20,322 nucleotides of DNA from a virus. Made by a program: the position numbers and the translations under genes. Location: positions 1 to 20,322 of the IMG/VR virus record IMGVR_UViG_3300047553_000127, one strand, 5' to 3'. This document shows, in pieces, positions 8,385 through 14,172 of the stretch; the first letter of the stretch is position 1, and each line of letters begins with the position of its first letter. The notes beneath the pieces were generated by a model that saw nothing but the letters and a program-made list of their open reading frames with translations, was not told the DNA's origin and ran no database searches.

Positions 8385-8385
8385 C

Positions 8386-8643
8386 TTAAAAATCTGTGTA
8401 AATAATTAATGGCGCATTCTCATAATATGGTATTGATCGCTGAACATTGTATTCAAAATGTTCAATTGCCTCATCAGGATGCATTCCCTGTTTGACAAAA
8501 CAATCCACAATTTTATTGGCCGAATAAACCAATCTAAAATTTTCCTGATTACAATCAACACCAATTATCGCATCATTGCAATCATCAATGGTTAAAAAAT
8601 CATTATCAGGAAATGCATTTATAATTTCATCCAATTTGTTCAT
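8386..8643 (-). CDS. hypothetical acidic phage protein, 85 aa
   Basis: This acidic 85-aa protein begins MNKLDEIINAFPDNDFL. Its C-terminal half, GMHPDEAIEHFEYNVQRSIPY followed by ENAPLIIYTDF, resembles a widespread phage pattern (GxxxEAIEYFEFNxxGAYxGExTPIF, from memory) of unknown function. It starts with an ATGA overlap (8640-8643) and its stop lies 1 nt before the next start, so it is probably translated in a coupled series. Confidence 0.78.
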   Translation of the reverse strand: MNKLDEIINAFPDNDFLTIDDCNDAIIGVDCNQENFRLVYSANKIVDCFVKQGMHPDEAIEHFEYNVQRSIPYYENAPLIIYTDF

Positions 8644-8846
8644 TTCATATTTTGTTTTAATGTTCTTATCCTGTCATATGCCAACCGCTGTTCCCGGTGT
8701 GATGCAAACTGAATCCGTTGCACATTGGTTTGTAAATACAGCACCGGATCCGAAATTGTTTCCCATGCATTTATTTTAATTGGCCCTGCAATACCTGCTT
8801 CGATCTGCTTATTGGCCCATTCGATTGCCTGATCCCTGTAATTCAT
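8640..8846 (-). CDS. hypothetical protein, 68 aa
   Basis: This is a 68-aa mixed-charge protein, MNYRDQAIEWANKQIEAG at the start and IRTLKQNMK at the end. No family is recognised. Both ends form ATGA overlaps with neighbours (8843-8846 upstream, 8640-8643 downstream), which is the best support for its being a real gene. No membrane segment or signal peptide is visible. Confidence 0.75.
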   Translation of the reverse strand: MNYRDQAIEWANKQIEAGIAGPIKINAWETISDPVLYLQTNVQRIQFASHREQRLAYDRIRTLKQNMK

Positions 8847-9022
8847 CGCCTTTCAAGTTCATCCATTACATCGTACCAAAATGCCTGATACACACGATCA
8901 CATTGACCGTAATTGATTATTTTATCAACGGCAAACATTGCAATTTCAATTGCTGTTTTGCTGTCATATCCTTGATTTTCCGCATACCATACCATGGCAT
9001 CCGCTTGCTGTTTAATTGTCAT
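8843..9022 (-). CDS. hypothetical protein, 59 aa
   Basis: This short gene fills the space between the VRR-NUC gene and the 68-aa gene exactly: its ATG overlaps the VRR-NUC stop as ATGA (9019-9022) and its own stop overlaps the next ATG as ATGA (8843-8846). It encodes MTIKQQADAMVWYAENQGYD, then KTAIEIAMFAVDKIINYG and VYQAFWYDVMDELERR, a compact helical pattern. No family is recognised. The double coupling makes it very likely to be expressed. Confidence 0.8.
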   Translation of the reverse strand: MTIKQQADAMVWYAENQGYDSKTAIEIAMFAVDKIINYGQCDRVYQAFWYDVMDELERR

Positions 9023-9432
9023 ATCTTTGTGATTTGTGCATTTAATTGGCCATCCTTGTATCCATCAGCATATGATCGCGCAATGGCTTTTTCGCTTTCA
9101 TATTGTTTTAATAACTCCATCATCTGATCCAATGATTTAACAACGGCATATTGGTATCCGTGTTTTTTTACAATGGCCTCAAATTCAATTTGACTTGGCT
9201 GTTGTTTATTTGTTCCAACTTTCAATTCGACAAACAGGCCATGATAATTGGCATTTGGTTTACAGATAAACAAATCAGCAACACCGGCTTTCACACCTTC
9301 TGCTTTCAATTGTGATGCCACACGGATGTTTCGCAACCCACCATTTGGAATTGCAAAGAAATCGTAATTCATCAGATCCAACCATTTCACAATTACCACC
9401 TGCAAATGATGTTCATTTTTATTTCGGGCCAT
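9019..9432 (-). CDS. VRR-NUC domain nuclease
   Basis: This 137-aa protein matches the VRR-NUC (PD-(D/E)XK-like) nuclease family. Visible elements are E7 and Q11 in NEHHLQVVIVKWL, AIPNGGLRN near 27-35, GVADLFI with D53, FVELKV with E69 and K71, and KQQPSQIEFE near 76-84. In phages this domain acts as a structure-specific nuclease or Holliday-junction-like resolvase; here it would serve recombination or replication with the Bet/RecT protein. The C-terminal 30 residues after LLKQYESEKAIARS are an extra helical tail. It overlaps the preceding lipoprotein gene by 14 nt and the next gene by ATGA. Confidence 0.9.
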   Translation of the reverse strand: MARNKNEHHLQVVIVKWLDLMNYDFFAIPNGGLRNIRVASQLKAEGVKAGVADLFICKPNANYHGLFVELKVGTNKQQPSQIEFEAIVKKHGYQYAVVKSLDQMMELLKQYESEKAIARSYADGYKDGQLNAQITKI

Positions 9433-9589
9433 TGGGTTTCAAATTAGGTAAATAGATAGGATAAAATGATGATCCTGTCGGATTCGGATTCAAACCATAT
9501 GATTTGGTAATCTTTTCCACGGAAACCGGTTTTGGAATCTGTGGTGTTTCGCATGATGCTAAAATCAGCATTAAAATTAGGTATCTCAT
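9419..9589 (-). CDS. small proline-rich lipoprotein, 56 aa
   Basis: From the ATG at 9589 the product starts MRYLILMLILASC, a short lipoprotein signal with a lipobox-like LAS|C. The mature part would be 44 residues with 9 prolines (TPQIPKP, LNPNPTG, YPIYLPNLKPNGP). Small size, lipid anchor and proline-rich body resemble outer-membrane spanin subunits of the Rz1 type; this is inference, because it sits among DNA-metabolism genes. The open frame extends to a TTG at 9655, but that would bury the signal peptide, so the internal ATG is chosen. The gene overlaps the VRR-NUC start by 14 nt. Confidence 0.8.
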   Translation of the reverse strand: MRYLILMLILASCETPQIPKPVSVEKITKSYGLNPNPTGSSFYPIYLPNLKPNGPK

Positions 9590-9608
9590 TTTTATCTGTA
9601 AAATATGG

Positions 9609-9692
9609 TTAAAGAAAAATATTAATAATTGCGATGCCAACCACAATTCCTGCAATCGCTAAAACAATAAATATTGGCTCAATTTTTTTCAT
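9609..9692 (-). CDS. single-span membrane peptide, 27 aa
   Basis: This very short frame begins at an ATG inside the 3' end of the preceding gene (14-nt overlap) and ends 19 nt before the lipoprotein start. It encodes MKKIEP followed by about 20 uninterrupted hydrophobic residues (IFIVLAIAGIVVGIAIINIF), a single transmembrane helix with a positive N-terminus. It fills an otherwise empty gap and has the composition of a real membrane peptide. The role is unknown; it may pair with the neighbouring signal-bearing and lipoprotein genes. Confidence 0.6.
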   Translation of the reverse strand: MKKIEPIFIVLAIAGIVVGIAIINIFL

Positions 9693-9900
9693 TGCATTTG
9701 TGATTTGATTTGAACGAATTGTATTTGCAACCATAAACATAATATGTTGAATCAAAATCATCATGAAATGTCATTTCATCAGGATTTAATATTATGGCTT
9801 TATTTGAACGATATTCTTCCGGCTGATACGATTGTTCATCTGCATCATAAAACATCGCTGTGATGCCAAAAAACATGGCAAAAATTAGTGTTGTTTTCAT
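9679..9900 (-). CDS. small exported or membrane-anchored protein, 73 aa
   Basis: The N-terminus MKTTLIFAMFFGITAMF is a hydrophobic signal or anchor. The rest (residues 18-73) is hydrophilic, acidic first (DADEQSYQPEEY, DEMTFHDDFDS) and basic at the end, with two cysteines (YGCKYN, HKCNEKN). No family is recognised. It is the first of three consecutive membrane or envelope-directed peptides (with the 27-aa and lipoprotein genes), so an envelope role such as lysis or exclusion is possible. Confidence 0.72.
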   Translation of the reverse strand: MKTTLIFAMFFGITAMFYDADEQSYQPEEYRSNKAIILNPDEMTFHDDFDSTYYVYGCKYNSFKSNHKCNEKN

Positions 9901-9924
9901 TTTTGATTAGGTTTAATTGTTTGA

Positions 9925-10641
9925 TTACTCAATGATCCTGTTTTCACGAATCATTTTGTGGATAAAATAAATGTAGGAATCCGATTTTGCCATGGTGATT
10001 TTAATTGTCATGTCATCAATGTGATTTAACCGATTCCAAATTTTTTCCTTTTCTTCCGGATCAATCTGAATGATTCCAAATTTTTTGGCGATGTCATAAA
10101 GGTGATGCAATCCGCCATATGGAAACCTGTAATCAGGATTTTTTTTGATTGTGTCAATGTAATCATTTAATGTTTCCACGGCCTGCTTCCGTAATTCATG
10201 ATCCGATGGTACCGGTAATGGTGGCTGTTCAACATATGTGTTTTGGATCATGCCAATCACCTGCCTTTTGTCCATGCTGTAATATTTTAGCCATCGAACA
10301 AAATTTGATGAATTGAAAAACACATTGGTTTCCGATTCCTTCAAATAATCTCCATTCAATCCGCGTTTTGTGGCTATCAATACATCCTGTTCTGTATATG
10401 CCGGAAATTCTTTAATGTCCTGCAATAACATCAGCACATTGGCCTGTTCATCCTGTGCGCTAATTCCGTTCAATCCTAATTTGAATTTAGCCAATGATAA
10501 AACTTTTGTGGCTAATGTAATCAGGTGTTCATCGCTGATCGTTTTGATCAATGGCATTTTGGATGCCTCAATGATTTCTAAATCTGCCTTGGTAAATTTA
10601 CCAATTGCTGATGTCGAATGGATTGTTAATGACTTTTCCAT
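9925..10641 (-). CDS. hypothetical replication-associated protein, 238 aa
   Basis: The protein directly follows the replication initiator-like gene and overlaps it by 44 nt. It lacks a P-loop, so it is not a DnaC-type ATPase loader. The N-terminal part (SDEHLITLATKVLSLAKFKLG) is helical; the middle holds LLQDIKEFPAYTEQDVLIAT and NVFFNSSNFVRWLKYY, and the C-terminal half is basic and helical, with RFPYGGLHHLYDIAKKFG. Comparable proteins occur beside initiators in Bacteroidota prophages (from memory), without known function. The start at 10641 follows GAAAG; the long overlap makes the exact start uncertain. Confidence 0.78.
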   Translation of the reverse strand: MEKSLTIHSTSAIGKFTKADLEIIEASKMPLIKTISDEHLITLATKVLSLAKFKLGLNGISAQDEQANVLMLLQDIKEFPAYTEQDVLIATKRGLNGDYLKESETNVFFNSSNFVRWLKYYSMDKRQVIGMIQNTYVEQPPLPVPSDHELRKQAVETLNDYIDTIKKNPDYRFPYGGLHHLYDIAKKFGIIQIDPEEKEKIWNRLNHIDDMTIKITMAKSDSYIYFIHKMIRENRIIE

Positions 10642-11353
10642 CTTTCATGTTGTGTTTTATGGCTTGCTGTGCCGCGTTTATATTCTCTAAATTCGTTTGA
10701 ATTTTACCTTTCTTTTCGGCAATTACTGAATTATTATTTTTTGGCTCAAATAATCCCTGATAATTATTTGCGATTGAATGTTCGATGGCATTCATCAACT
10801 GATCATCCGTTTTGCCTTCCCATAACTTCATCAATTTGGCTTTTCCGATTTCCGTGTATTTGGATTTCTTTTGTTTTTTGTAATCAAACCATGTTTCAAA
10901 TAACTGATCCCTAAACGAAACAAATTCAACAATTTCAACTTCGCCTTTATTGTTTACTTCTATTGTTTTATTTATTTCTTGTTTTATGGATTCTTGTTTT
11001 ATATTATTTGATGGTTTTCCTGTATTAGGATTTTCCTGTACCGGGTTTCCTAACATTAGGTTTTCCGCAACAGGGATTTCGCATAGTAGGTATTGAACAT
11101 GCCAATGACCAAACTCATTTTGATACCTTTCGCGTTTTAAATATCCGTTTGATTCCAATTCCTTCAATGCTGAATTGATTGTTGGCAAACCTTCTTTCAA
11201 TTGATTTGAAATCCGTTCTGCACTAAATTCCCAACCATCCGGTTTTGATTGAATGTATGCAAATAATCCTTTTGCCTTCAATGAAATGTCAATACTATTG
11301 ACCAAATCATTTGGTATTGTGGCATACCTGTTTTTGATGACTAATTTTTTCAT
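10598..11353 (-). CDS. phage replication initiator-like protein (winged HTH plus DnaT/DnaD-like C-terminal region)
   Basis: The product is 251 aa from the ATG at 11353. Residues 1-90 form a winged helix-turn-helix: YATIPNDLVNSIDISLKAKG, WEFSAERISNQLKEG, TINSALKELESNGYLKRE, as in phage replication proteins that bind origin DNA. Residues 95-160 are a polar, Asn-rich linker. Residues 155-215 hold FETWFDYKKQKKSKYTEIGK and LMNAIEHSIANNYQGLF, the aromatic pattern of the C-terminal domain of DnaT/replisome-organiser proteins that recruit helicase. An in-frame ATG at 11395 would add 14 residues but lies in the arm of a hairpin. Expression is probably controlled by the promoter at 11456-11485 and the structured leader. 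Confidence 0.82.
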   Translation of the reverse strand: MKKLVIKNRYATIPNDLVNSIDISLKAKGLFAYIQSKPDGWEFSAERISNQLKEGLPTINSALKELESNGYLKRERYQNEFGHWHVQYLLCEIPVAENLMLGNPVQENPNTGKPSNNIKQESIKQEINKTIEVNNKGEVEIVEFVSFRDQLFETWFDYKKQKKSKYTEIGKAKLMKLWEGKTDDQLMNAIEHSIANNYQGLFEPKNNNSVIAEKKGKIQTNLENINAAQQAIKHNMKDGKVINNPFDISNW

Positions 11354-11356
11354 GAT

Positions 11357-11396
11357 AAAAAAAATGCCTGAATCCGTAGGAGTGGAAACAGGCATT
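11357..11396 (-). terminator. hairpin with U-run directly before the replication gene (terminator or attenuator)
   Basis: On the coding strand, AATGCCTG (11396-11389) pairs perfectly with CAGGCATT (11370-11363). Inside come a UU/UU internal loop, a 3-bp UCC/GGA stem and an 8-nt apical loop ACTCCTAC. Eight T follow (plus A-run 11357-11364, partly in the stem), then ATC and the ATG at 11353. It has the form of an intrinsic terminator but lies in the leader of the gene it precedes, so attenuation is possible. Confidence 0.7.
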
Positions 11397-11450
11397 GTGG
11401 TTTTTAACCCTCATTAATCACCCGGAAACTCCTACCCTTCCGGCTGATTA
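11357..11450 (-). promoter_or_regulatory. structured leader RNA with two hairpins and complementary loops (candidate kissing-loop element)
   Basis: Hairpin A (11450-11415) has arms TAATCA-G-CCGGAA and TTCCGG-G-TGATTA, 12 pairs with one G/G mismatch, and a 10-nt loop GGGTAGGAGT. Hairpin B is the terminator-like stem at 11396-11363 with the loop ACTCCTAC. The eight bases GTAGGAGT in loop A are the exact reverse complement of the whole loop B. A small GGTT/AACC hairpin lies in the linker (11409-11399). The predicted transcription start from the promoter just upstream falls at about 11450, so hairpin A would form the 5' end of the mRNA of the replication gene. Structure is read by eye and function is inferred. 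Confidence 0.65.
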
Positions 11451-11455
11451 CTTTG

Positions 11456-11485
11456 CAAATATAGGTGTTTAATTTATTTGCGCAA
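11456..11485 (-). promoter_or_regulatory. Bacteroidota-type promoter for the replication gene
   Basis: A TTG (-33 box, minus strand 11485-11483) is followed after 19 nt by TATATTTG (11463-11456), a perfect TAnnTTTG -7 box. It lies at the 3' end of the preceding 86-aa gene, and its expected start near 11450 coincides with the foot of the first leader hairpin. Confidence 0.55.
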
Positions 11486-11734
11486 TGGCCTGAAATTAAA
11501 CATGTTGCTAAACTGCGGAAATTCATTGGCAAATTTACGCGCATACATGGCCGTGAAATTGTTACTGATTTTGTATGGCTCATTTGTTTTCACCGAATGA
11601 TGCCATCTGATTTCCTCCACGATCCGCTTGGATCCTAATTTTCGCATACCGCGTTTAATTAAATCCATGGCGATTGCTTTGTACAATTCCCAAATGTGTG
11701 GATTTTCCTGATCGTATTGCTGAAAATTTTTCAT
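11474..11734 (-). CDS. conserved phage hypothetical protein, 86 aa
   Basis: The sequence (QYDQENPHIWELYKAIAMD, KLGSKRIVEEIRWHHSV, FTAMYARKFANEFPQFSNMF) follows a pattern I recall from many phages: an IWELF-type start, an IRW block and a NNxxxxYARxFxxxxPxxxxFF end. No function is established; a basic, helical DNA- or protein-binding role is plausible. The start overlaps the stop of a membrane gene as ATGA (11731-11734). It ends just after the -33 box of the downstream promoter, so the two transcription units overlap. Confidence 0.82.
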   Translation of the reverse strand: MKNFQQYDQENPHIWELYKAIAMDLIKRGMRKLGSKRIVEEIRWHHSVKTNEPYKISNNFTAMYARKFANEFPQFSNMFNFRPLRK

Positions 11735-11886
11735 AGTTTGGATAATTTTAAAAGGTAAATAATTGGTTTAAAAATCAAAATATAAATGACTAATCCGCAA
11801 GAATACAACACCATAAACACCCACAATAAAATCCGCACAATAATGTAAACGATTAGTGTTTTCAAAAATTTCCAAATTGCTTTCAT
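11731..11886 (-). CDS. small membrane protein, 51 aa
   Basis: The frame begins with an ATGA overlap at 11883-11886 and ends with another at 11731-11734, so it fills the gap between two genes exactly. It encodes MKAIWKFLKTLIVYIIVRIL then LWVFMVLYSCGLVIYILIF and a C-terminal IIYLLKLSKL. This is almost entirely hydrophobic with a few Lys/Arg, consistent with one long or two short membrane spans. The function is unknown. Confidence 0.75.
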   Translation of the reverse strand: MKAIWKFLKTLIVYIIVRILLWVFMVLYSCGLVIYILIFKPIIYLLKLSKL

Positions 11887-12080
11887 ATGCCTATGTGATC
11901 ATCAATCGATTTTGGTGTGACTGTGTAATGTTCATTCAGATATTCAATCAGATCCGTGTCCGTGGATCCATCCCAATCATCCGGCATCCTGCCATCAATA
12001 ATTGCGCACTTTAACATGACCACGATTGATGCGATTCGCATTTTGTTGTGGCTTTCTTCGATCATTCGTTGTTGATCCAT
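11883..12080 (-). CDS. hypothetical protein, 65 aa
   Basis: This acidic protein begins MDQQRMIEESHNKMRIASIV and contains a cysteine in MLKCAIIDGRMPDDWDGS near 23-40. It ends with TVTPKSIDDHIGI. No family is recognised. It is coupled downstream by ATGA to a membrane protein gene. Its frame is closed upstream by a stop near 12104, so the ATG at 12080 is the farthest possible ATG. A second frame (11995-12171) overlaps its first 86 nt, which raises the question of an overlapping gene or a frameshift. Confidence 0.65.
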   Translation of the reverse strand: MDQQRMIEESHNKMRIASIVVMLKCAIIDGRMPDDWDGSTDTDLIEYLNEHYTVTPKSIDDHIGI

Positions 12081-12171
12081 TTCCGTATAATTTAATGTAG
12101 TTTAATTTTAAGTTCTGCGCGATTGTATTCATCGCCTCATTGTATGTGTACCCCAATTCGTTTGTTCTCAT
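11995..12171 (-). CDS. candidate overlapping small gene, 58 aa
   Basis: Its ATG overlaps the stop of the 91-aa gene as ATGA (12168-12171), the junction used throughout this operon, and it alone occupies the 87-nt gap before the next start. The first 30 residues (MRTNELGYTYNEAMNTIAQN, then LKLNYIKLYG) look like ordinary protein. The last 28 overlap the 65-aa gene in another frame and are rich in Asn, Arg and Gln, as expected of an out-of-frame shadow. The real product may be short, or joined to the 65-aa gene by a +1 shift near TACGGAAATGG. Confidence 0.42.
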   Translation of the reverse strand: MRTNELGYTYNEAMNTIAQNLKLNYIKLYGNGSTTNDRRKPQQNANRINRGHVKVRNY

Positions 12172-12443
12172 TTTTTTACATATTTAATGATGTTCATCAA
12201 TGGAATTCCAATCAATTTTCGTGATGGATCCGGATGCCGAAAAAATAATGTCCTGAAATCATCTGTGTGCATGATCAATTCAGATTTCAAATATGAATCG
12301 CCATTGCCTAATTTGTAGGCAATTTCGTAAATAGCACCGATCTCAATGTCACGGTGCTTTAATACTGATTCCTTTGTTGAATAAATGGCGCGCAATTCGC
12401 CATTCTTTGTGGTATATTGACCAACGATTTTTCGCATTGCCAT
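12168..12443 (-). CDS. hypothetical protein, 91 aa
   Basis: A basic, beta-rich looking protein: KIVGQYTTKNGELRAIYST, then IEIGAIYEIAYKLGNGDSYL and FRTLFFRHPDPSRKLIGIPL. No family is recognised. It follows the SSB-like gene by 11 nt and is coupled to the next frame by ATGA. A second in-frame ATG lies two codons inside (12437). Its position in the recombination-replication block suggests a DNA-metabolism accessory role. Confidence 0.72.
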   Translation of the reverse strand: MAMRKIVGQYTTKNGELRAIYSTKESVLKHRDIEIGAIYEIAYKLGNGDSYLKSELIMHTDDFRTLFFRHPDPSRKLIGIPLMNIIKYVKK

Positions 12444-12454
12444 TATCTTAAAAT

Positions 12455-12787
12455 TTAAAATGGTAAATCTGATCCTAAATCTGAATCAGGAATTAAAATC
12501 TGTGATTCAAAATTTGATGGTTTATTTGGTGCTGTTTGAACGATATTTGTCACAGGTGTACCTTTTGCCATTGGTAACTTAAAATTGCCTAAAATTGGCA
12601 ACTTTGCCTTTGCTTCGCGTTCTTCCTTTGTTGGCGATTGTGTAACGAATCCATATGATCCGTATTGATCCATTTCATCGTTGATCCATCCGGATAAATT
12701 CAACCATTGATTACCATTCTTGTCTGTGGTTAAACGCGATTGATCAACCGCTGAAAATTTAACCGAAATGTTTACTAATTGTGCCAT
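12455..12787 (-). CDS. SSB-like single-strand DNA-binding protein
   Basis: From the ATG at 12787 the product is 110 aa. The N-terminal part (MAQLVNISVKFSAVDQSRLT, then NGNQWLNLSGWINDEMDQYG) is beta-rich and compatible with an OB-like fold. The C-terminus ends DSDLGSDLPF, resembling the acidic tip (DDDIPF) by which bacterial SSBs contact partner proteins. No strong OB-fold match can be claimed by eye. A longer frame starts at 12844, but its extra 19 residues overlap the preceding gene out of frame and the shorter start lies 2 nt after that gene's stop. It sits two genes after the Bet/RecT gene. Confidence 0.65.
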   Translation of the reverse strand: MAQLVNISVKFSAVDQSRLTTDKNGNQWLNLSGWINDEMDQYGSYGFVTQSPTKEEREAKAKLPILGNFKLPMAKGTPVTNIVQTAPNKPSNFESQILIPDSDLGSDLPF

Positions 12788-12789
12788 GA

Positions 12790-13257
12790 TTATTTGATTG
12801 TTTTTTTGATTGTTGTTGTACTTGATTTTGATGGCGGAAACCATTCATGTGATTCGCCTGTTTCCGGATCCACGGTGACTGTTGGTGCCTTCAATGATTT
12901 ACAGAATGCCTCAATGTCTTTCTGCTGTGCTTTCAGGTGTTCAATACGATCCTGAATGTCATTCCAAATTTCATTGGCTGAATAATCATATTTTACACCT
13001 GATTCCATTTCTGAAAATTCAATTCCAAATGCGGAAACCTTTGATCCTTGGTGTTGGCGAATCTCATTCAATGTGGTTTCCTTGAAATTCTTTTCAAGTT
13101 CTGCCAACATCAACTGAAATTTTGCGATTGCTGCCGCTGATTTCAATCCGGCCATGCCTTCCATTGATTCGGCAAATGATTTGGCCCTGTACGCGATTTC
13201 TGATTTGTCCATTAGGATGATCTGATCACCTGTTGGAAATACTAATTCTGTTGTCAT
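12790..13257 (-). CDS. recombination-associated phage protein (Gp157-like or related), 155 aa
   Basis: The N-terminal two-thirds is helical (AYRAKSFAESMEGMAGLKSA, AKFQLMLAELEKNFKETTLN). A later block GVKYDYSANEIWNDIQDRIE and HLKAQQKDIEAFCKSL resembles small phage proteins that accompany RecT/Erf-type annealing proteins. The C-terminus is Ser/Thr/Lys-rich. The exact family is uncertain. It overlaps the Bet gene by one base (TAATG at 13257), indicating coupled translation and a likely partner role. Confidence 0.65.
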   Translation of the reverse strand: MTTELVFPTGDQIILMDKSEIAYRAKSFAESMEGMAGLKSAAAIAKFQLMLAELEKNFKETTLNEIRQHQGSKVSAFGIEFSEMESGVKYDYSANEIWNDIQDRIEHLKAQQKDIEAFCKSLKAPTVTVDPETGESHEWFPPSKSSTTTIKKTIK

Positions 13258-13988
13258 TATAAATTAGGTTTAATTGATTGTTTGTATTGATTAAACATTT
13301 GGCGCACTTTGGCATCCGCTTGATATTCTTTTGGGCATGAATCCCAAACTTCTTTGATTGATTCAATGTCTTTGCATTGTAACAAAACATATTCCAAATC
13401 CTTGTAATCCTGATCATCCAATGATGAAACCTGAATTGGCTTTGGATCCGGTTTAATTTCAACCACATCTGCCTGTGACATTTCATCCGCTGTGTACAAT
13501 CCGGATAAATCCTGTGGATATGCTTTTCGTAATGCTAATGCCTCCGCAACCTTCGACAACATGGTATGTGGCATCTTTGTCCACAATCCCGAATTTTGGC
13601 TGTATTCTGCCCAATATGCAACACCAACTGATGCTTGATACCGAACATCACCACGGAAACGAAATACGGCAATTTTACAGCATTTCAATTTTTCATTCTC
13701 ATATACAAATTCCGGCTCTGATTGGCCTGCATAATCGCCTGATCTTTCAGCAATCACACGGAATCCATCAATGGATGTTTGGATTGTCATTTTGGATGAA
13801 TATGATCCATCCTGATTGCGCTGATTTCTGTGGATGCAATAGATTTGGCGCGTTAACGGATCCAAACCTGTGCGCTTGGCTTGATACATGAATAATTTTA
13901 ATTCATCTGCTGTTGCCTTTGGCGCGATTTGCGATTTGATCAATTTGACCTGTTCATCGCTAAATTCAATCTTGGTTAATTGTGTCAT
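13257..13988 (-). CDS. bet: phage recombination protein Bet (RecT-like single-strand annealing protein)
   Basis: This 243-aa protein matches the Bet family closely: FMYQAKRTGLDPLTRQIYCI near 33-52, MTIQTSIDGFRVIAERSGDY near 67-86, VGVAYWAEYSQ near 120-130, and HTMLSKVAEALALRKAYPQD near 140-160, followed by GLYTADEM. Such proteins anneal single strands during phage recombination and replication. The C-terminal 65 residues are a lineage-specific tail. No lambda-type exonuclease gene is adjacent. The start at 13988 lies inside the preceding HTH-like gene (23-nt overlap), with the context AATCAAACAC before ATG. Confidence 0.94.
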   Translation of the reverse strand: MTQLTKIEFSDEQVKLIKSQIAPKATADELKLFMYQAKRTGLDPLTRQIYCIHRNQRNQDGSYSSKMTIQTSIDGFRVIAERSGDYAGQSEPEFVYENEKLKCCKIAVFRFRGDVRYQASVGVAYWAEYSQNSGLWTKMPHTMLSKVAEALALRKAYPQDLSGLYTADEMSQADVVEIKPDPKPIQVSSLDDQDYKDLEYVLLQCKDIESIKEVWDSCPKEYQADAKVRQMFNQYKQSIKPNL

Positions 13989-14172
13989 GTGTTTGATTGG
14001 CTATTGTGAAAAATTGGTTAATTACTTTTTTTACCACCGGATCCTGACATCCGCGCGATATGAATGATTGCACATTGTGGCCCTTCCATGATCTTGCCGT
14101 TGGTGGCAATATGTTTAATCTGTTCAATTCATCAGCGATTCGCTGATATGTTTCCATTTTAGGGATTCTCAT
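13966..14172 (-). CDS. small HTH-like DNA-binding protein, 68 aa
   Basis: The segment YQRIADELNRLNILPPTARS followed by WKGHNVQSFI resembles the helix-turn-helix of serine recombinase C-termini (IAxxLNxxGIxTxxGxxWxxxxV), suggesting DNA binding. No catalytic domain is present, so this is a free-standing small regulator or accessory factor. It starts with an ATGA overlap (14169-14172) after a membrane peptide gene and overlaps the Bet gene by 23 nt. An early-operon regulatory role is inferred from position. Confidence 0.65.
   Translation of the reverse strand: MRIPKMETYQRIADELNRLNILPPTARSWKGHNVQSFISRGCQDPVVKKVINQFFTIANQTHDTINQD

Noticed and set aside
11353-11395. Longer start for the replication gene at 11395
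   Set aside because: The extra residues would be encoded by the hairpin arm and loop and do not look like part of the winged-helix domain; kept only as an alternative start.
11307-11414. A 35-aa minus-strand frame in the replication leader with six His codons, resembling a leader peptide of an amino-acid attenuator
   Set aside because: The His codons are scattered, most of the frame overlaps the replication gene out of frame, and a phage replication gene has no reason for His control. The hairpin pair explains the region better.
13226-13486. A minus-strand frame overlapping the end of the Bet gene
   Set aside because: It is rich in Asn, Lys, Trp and Cys without pattern and is out of frame with both neighbouring real genes.
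13475-13891. A 138-codon plus-strand frame opposite the Bet gene
   Set aside because: The minus strand encodes a well-matched Bet protein; the plus frame is a shadow with no recognisable protein features.
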